From Bacillota bacterium (GTDB lineage: Bacteria; Bacillota; UBA5301; Bu52): DNA of 64,000 nt. The stretch lies in assembly GCA_014896355.1 (NCBI GenBank), contig JADBKO010000006.1, forward strand, positions 1 through 64,000. The letters run 5' to 3'. Every line of letters starts with the position of its first letter. Within the stretch, counting starts at the first letter, position 1. The position numbers were made by a program, and so were the translations under genes. Below are positions 63,188 to 64,000 of the stretch, in pieces. The notes beneath the pieces are model-generated. The model saw nothing but the letters and a program-made list of their open reading frames with translations, had not been told where the DNA came from and ran no database searches.

Positions 63188-64000
63188 TTACGCCACGCCT
63201 GCCGCCTTGCGCTGGCGCAGAAAAGCCTCGATGAACGGATCGAGTTCCCCGTCCATGACGGCCGTGACGTTGCCCGTCTCTTCCTCCGTGCGGTGGTCCT
63301 TCACCATCTGGTAGGGCGCGAAAACATAGGAACGGATCTGGTTCCCCCAGGCGATCTCGCCCTGCTCGCCCTGCAGCTCGCTGAGTTTTTCCTTCTGCTC
63401 CTGGATCTTCAGCTGCATCAGACGGGCCCGCAAGAGCTTCATGGCCGCCTCCCGGTTGGAGTGCTGCGACCGCTCCGTCTGGCAAGAGACCACGATCCCC
63501 GTGGGGATGTGCGTGATCCGGATGGCGGACTCCGTCTTGTTCACATACTGGCCACCGGCGCCGCTGGAACGATAGGTGTCAATCTTCAAATCCTCCGGCC
63601 GGATCTCCACTTCGGCGTCGTCTTCCACCTCGGGCAACACATCCACCGAAGCGAACGACGTGTGGCGGCGCGCATTGGCATCAAAGGGCGAAATCCTGAC
63701 CAGCCGGTGCACCCCCCGCTCGGCCTGCAGATATCCGTAGGCATACGGCCCCTTGATGAGCAGTGTGACGCTCTTGACCCCCGCTTCTTCGCCGGGGAGC
63801 AGATCCATGGTTTCGACCTGGTAACCGCGGCGCTCCGCCCAGCGCATGTACATACGCATGAGCATCTGCGCCCAGTCCTGGGCCTCGGTGCCCCCGGCGC
63901 CGGGGTGGATGGAGAGGATCGCGTTGCGCGCATCGTATTCCCCCGAGAGCATCATGGACAGCTCAAAGCGGTCGAGATCCGCGCGCAGGCTGGACAATCC
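63188..64000 (-). CDS. prfB: Peptide chain release factor 2, C-terminal part (N-terminus beyond window)
   Basis: [78 protein letters not shown] (GGQ motif). Confidence 0.96.
   Translation of the reverse strand, partial: GLSSLRADLDRFELSMMLSGEYDARNAILSIHPGAGGTEAQDWAQMLMRMYMRWAERRGYQVETMDLLPGEEAGVKSVTLLIKGPYAYGYLQAERGVHRLVRISPFDANARRHTSFASVDVLPEVEDDAEVEIRPEDLKIDTYRSSGAGGQYVNKTESAIRITHIPTGIVVSCQTERSQHSNREAAMKLLRARLMQLKIQEQKEKLSELQGEQGEIAWGNQIRSYVFAPYQMVKDHRTEEETGNVTAVMDGELDPFIEAFLRQRKAAGVA

Noticed and set aside
1-64000. tRNA/rRNA genes, CRISPR arrays, IS elements, prophage genes
   Set aside because: No cloverleaf-like sequences, regularly spaced repeats, transposase or integrase motifs recognised; the holin_4_2 protein at 13853 belongs to a YvlD-type chromosomal cluster, not a prophage.
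63188-64000. Programmed +1 frameshift of prfB
   Set aside because: The frameshift site would lie near the N-terminus beyond the window edge, so it cannot be assessed.

Overview
This is a 64 kb, GC-rich, gene-dense bacterial window that I infer comes from a deep-branching, probably diderm Bacillota (Firmicutes), possibly Limnochordia-like. Almost everything is on the minus strand; the only convincing plus-strand CDS is an extracellular GH13 amylase. Minus-strand contents from low to high coordinates: a truncated rex; a polyprenyl synthetase; an HdrCBA-FloxDCBA type flavin-based electron-bifurcation operon with a Rex operator at its head; ROK glucokinase; phosphoglucose/phosphomannose isomerase; an outer-membrane-like protein; a HAD phosphatase; a yvlBCD/LiaX-like envelope-stress cluster (DUF2089, DUF4097, SHOCT-like, PspC, holin-4_2); uvrBAC with a LexA/DinR box; divergent polysaccharide deacetylase, S41 protease, EnvC/M23, ftsX, ftsE; split transketolase; YitT; a CsaB-WecG/TagA fusion; DUF5693; DUF2993; a zinc-ribbon microprotein; a SIS/GH57-like/PfkB/GntR sugar-catabolic cassette with a truncated aldolase remnant; and then the most striking region (46.2-62.5 kb). 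That region is a three-gene co-directional block: a 3480-aa PKD-rich subtilisin with a FlgD/Por-secretion-tail-like C-terminus, a PorV/PorQ-like (UPF0164) barrel, and a 1551-aa SprA/Sov-like giant barrel with an inserted beta-propeller. It looks like a minimal type IX secretion-like module. The window ends in a partial prfB. No tRNA, rRNA, CRISPR array or transposase was recognised. All family assignments are from reading the sequence and recall of family motifs; no database search was run.
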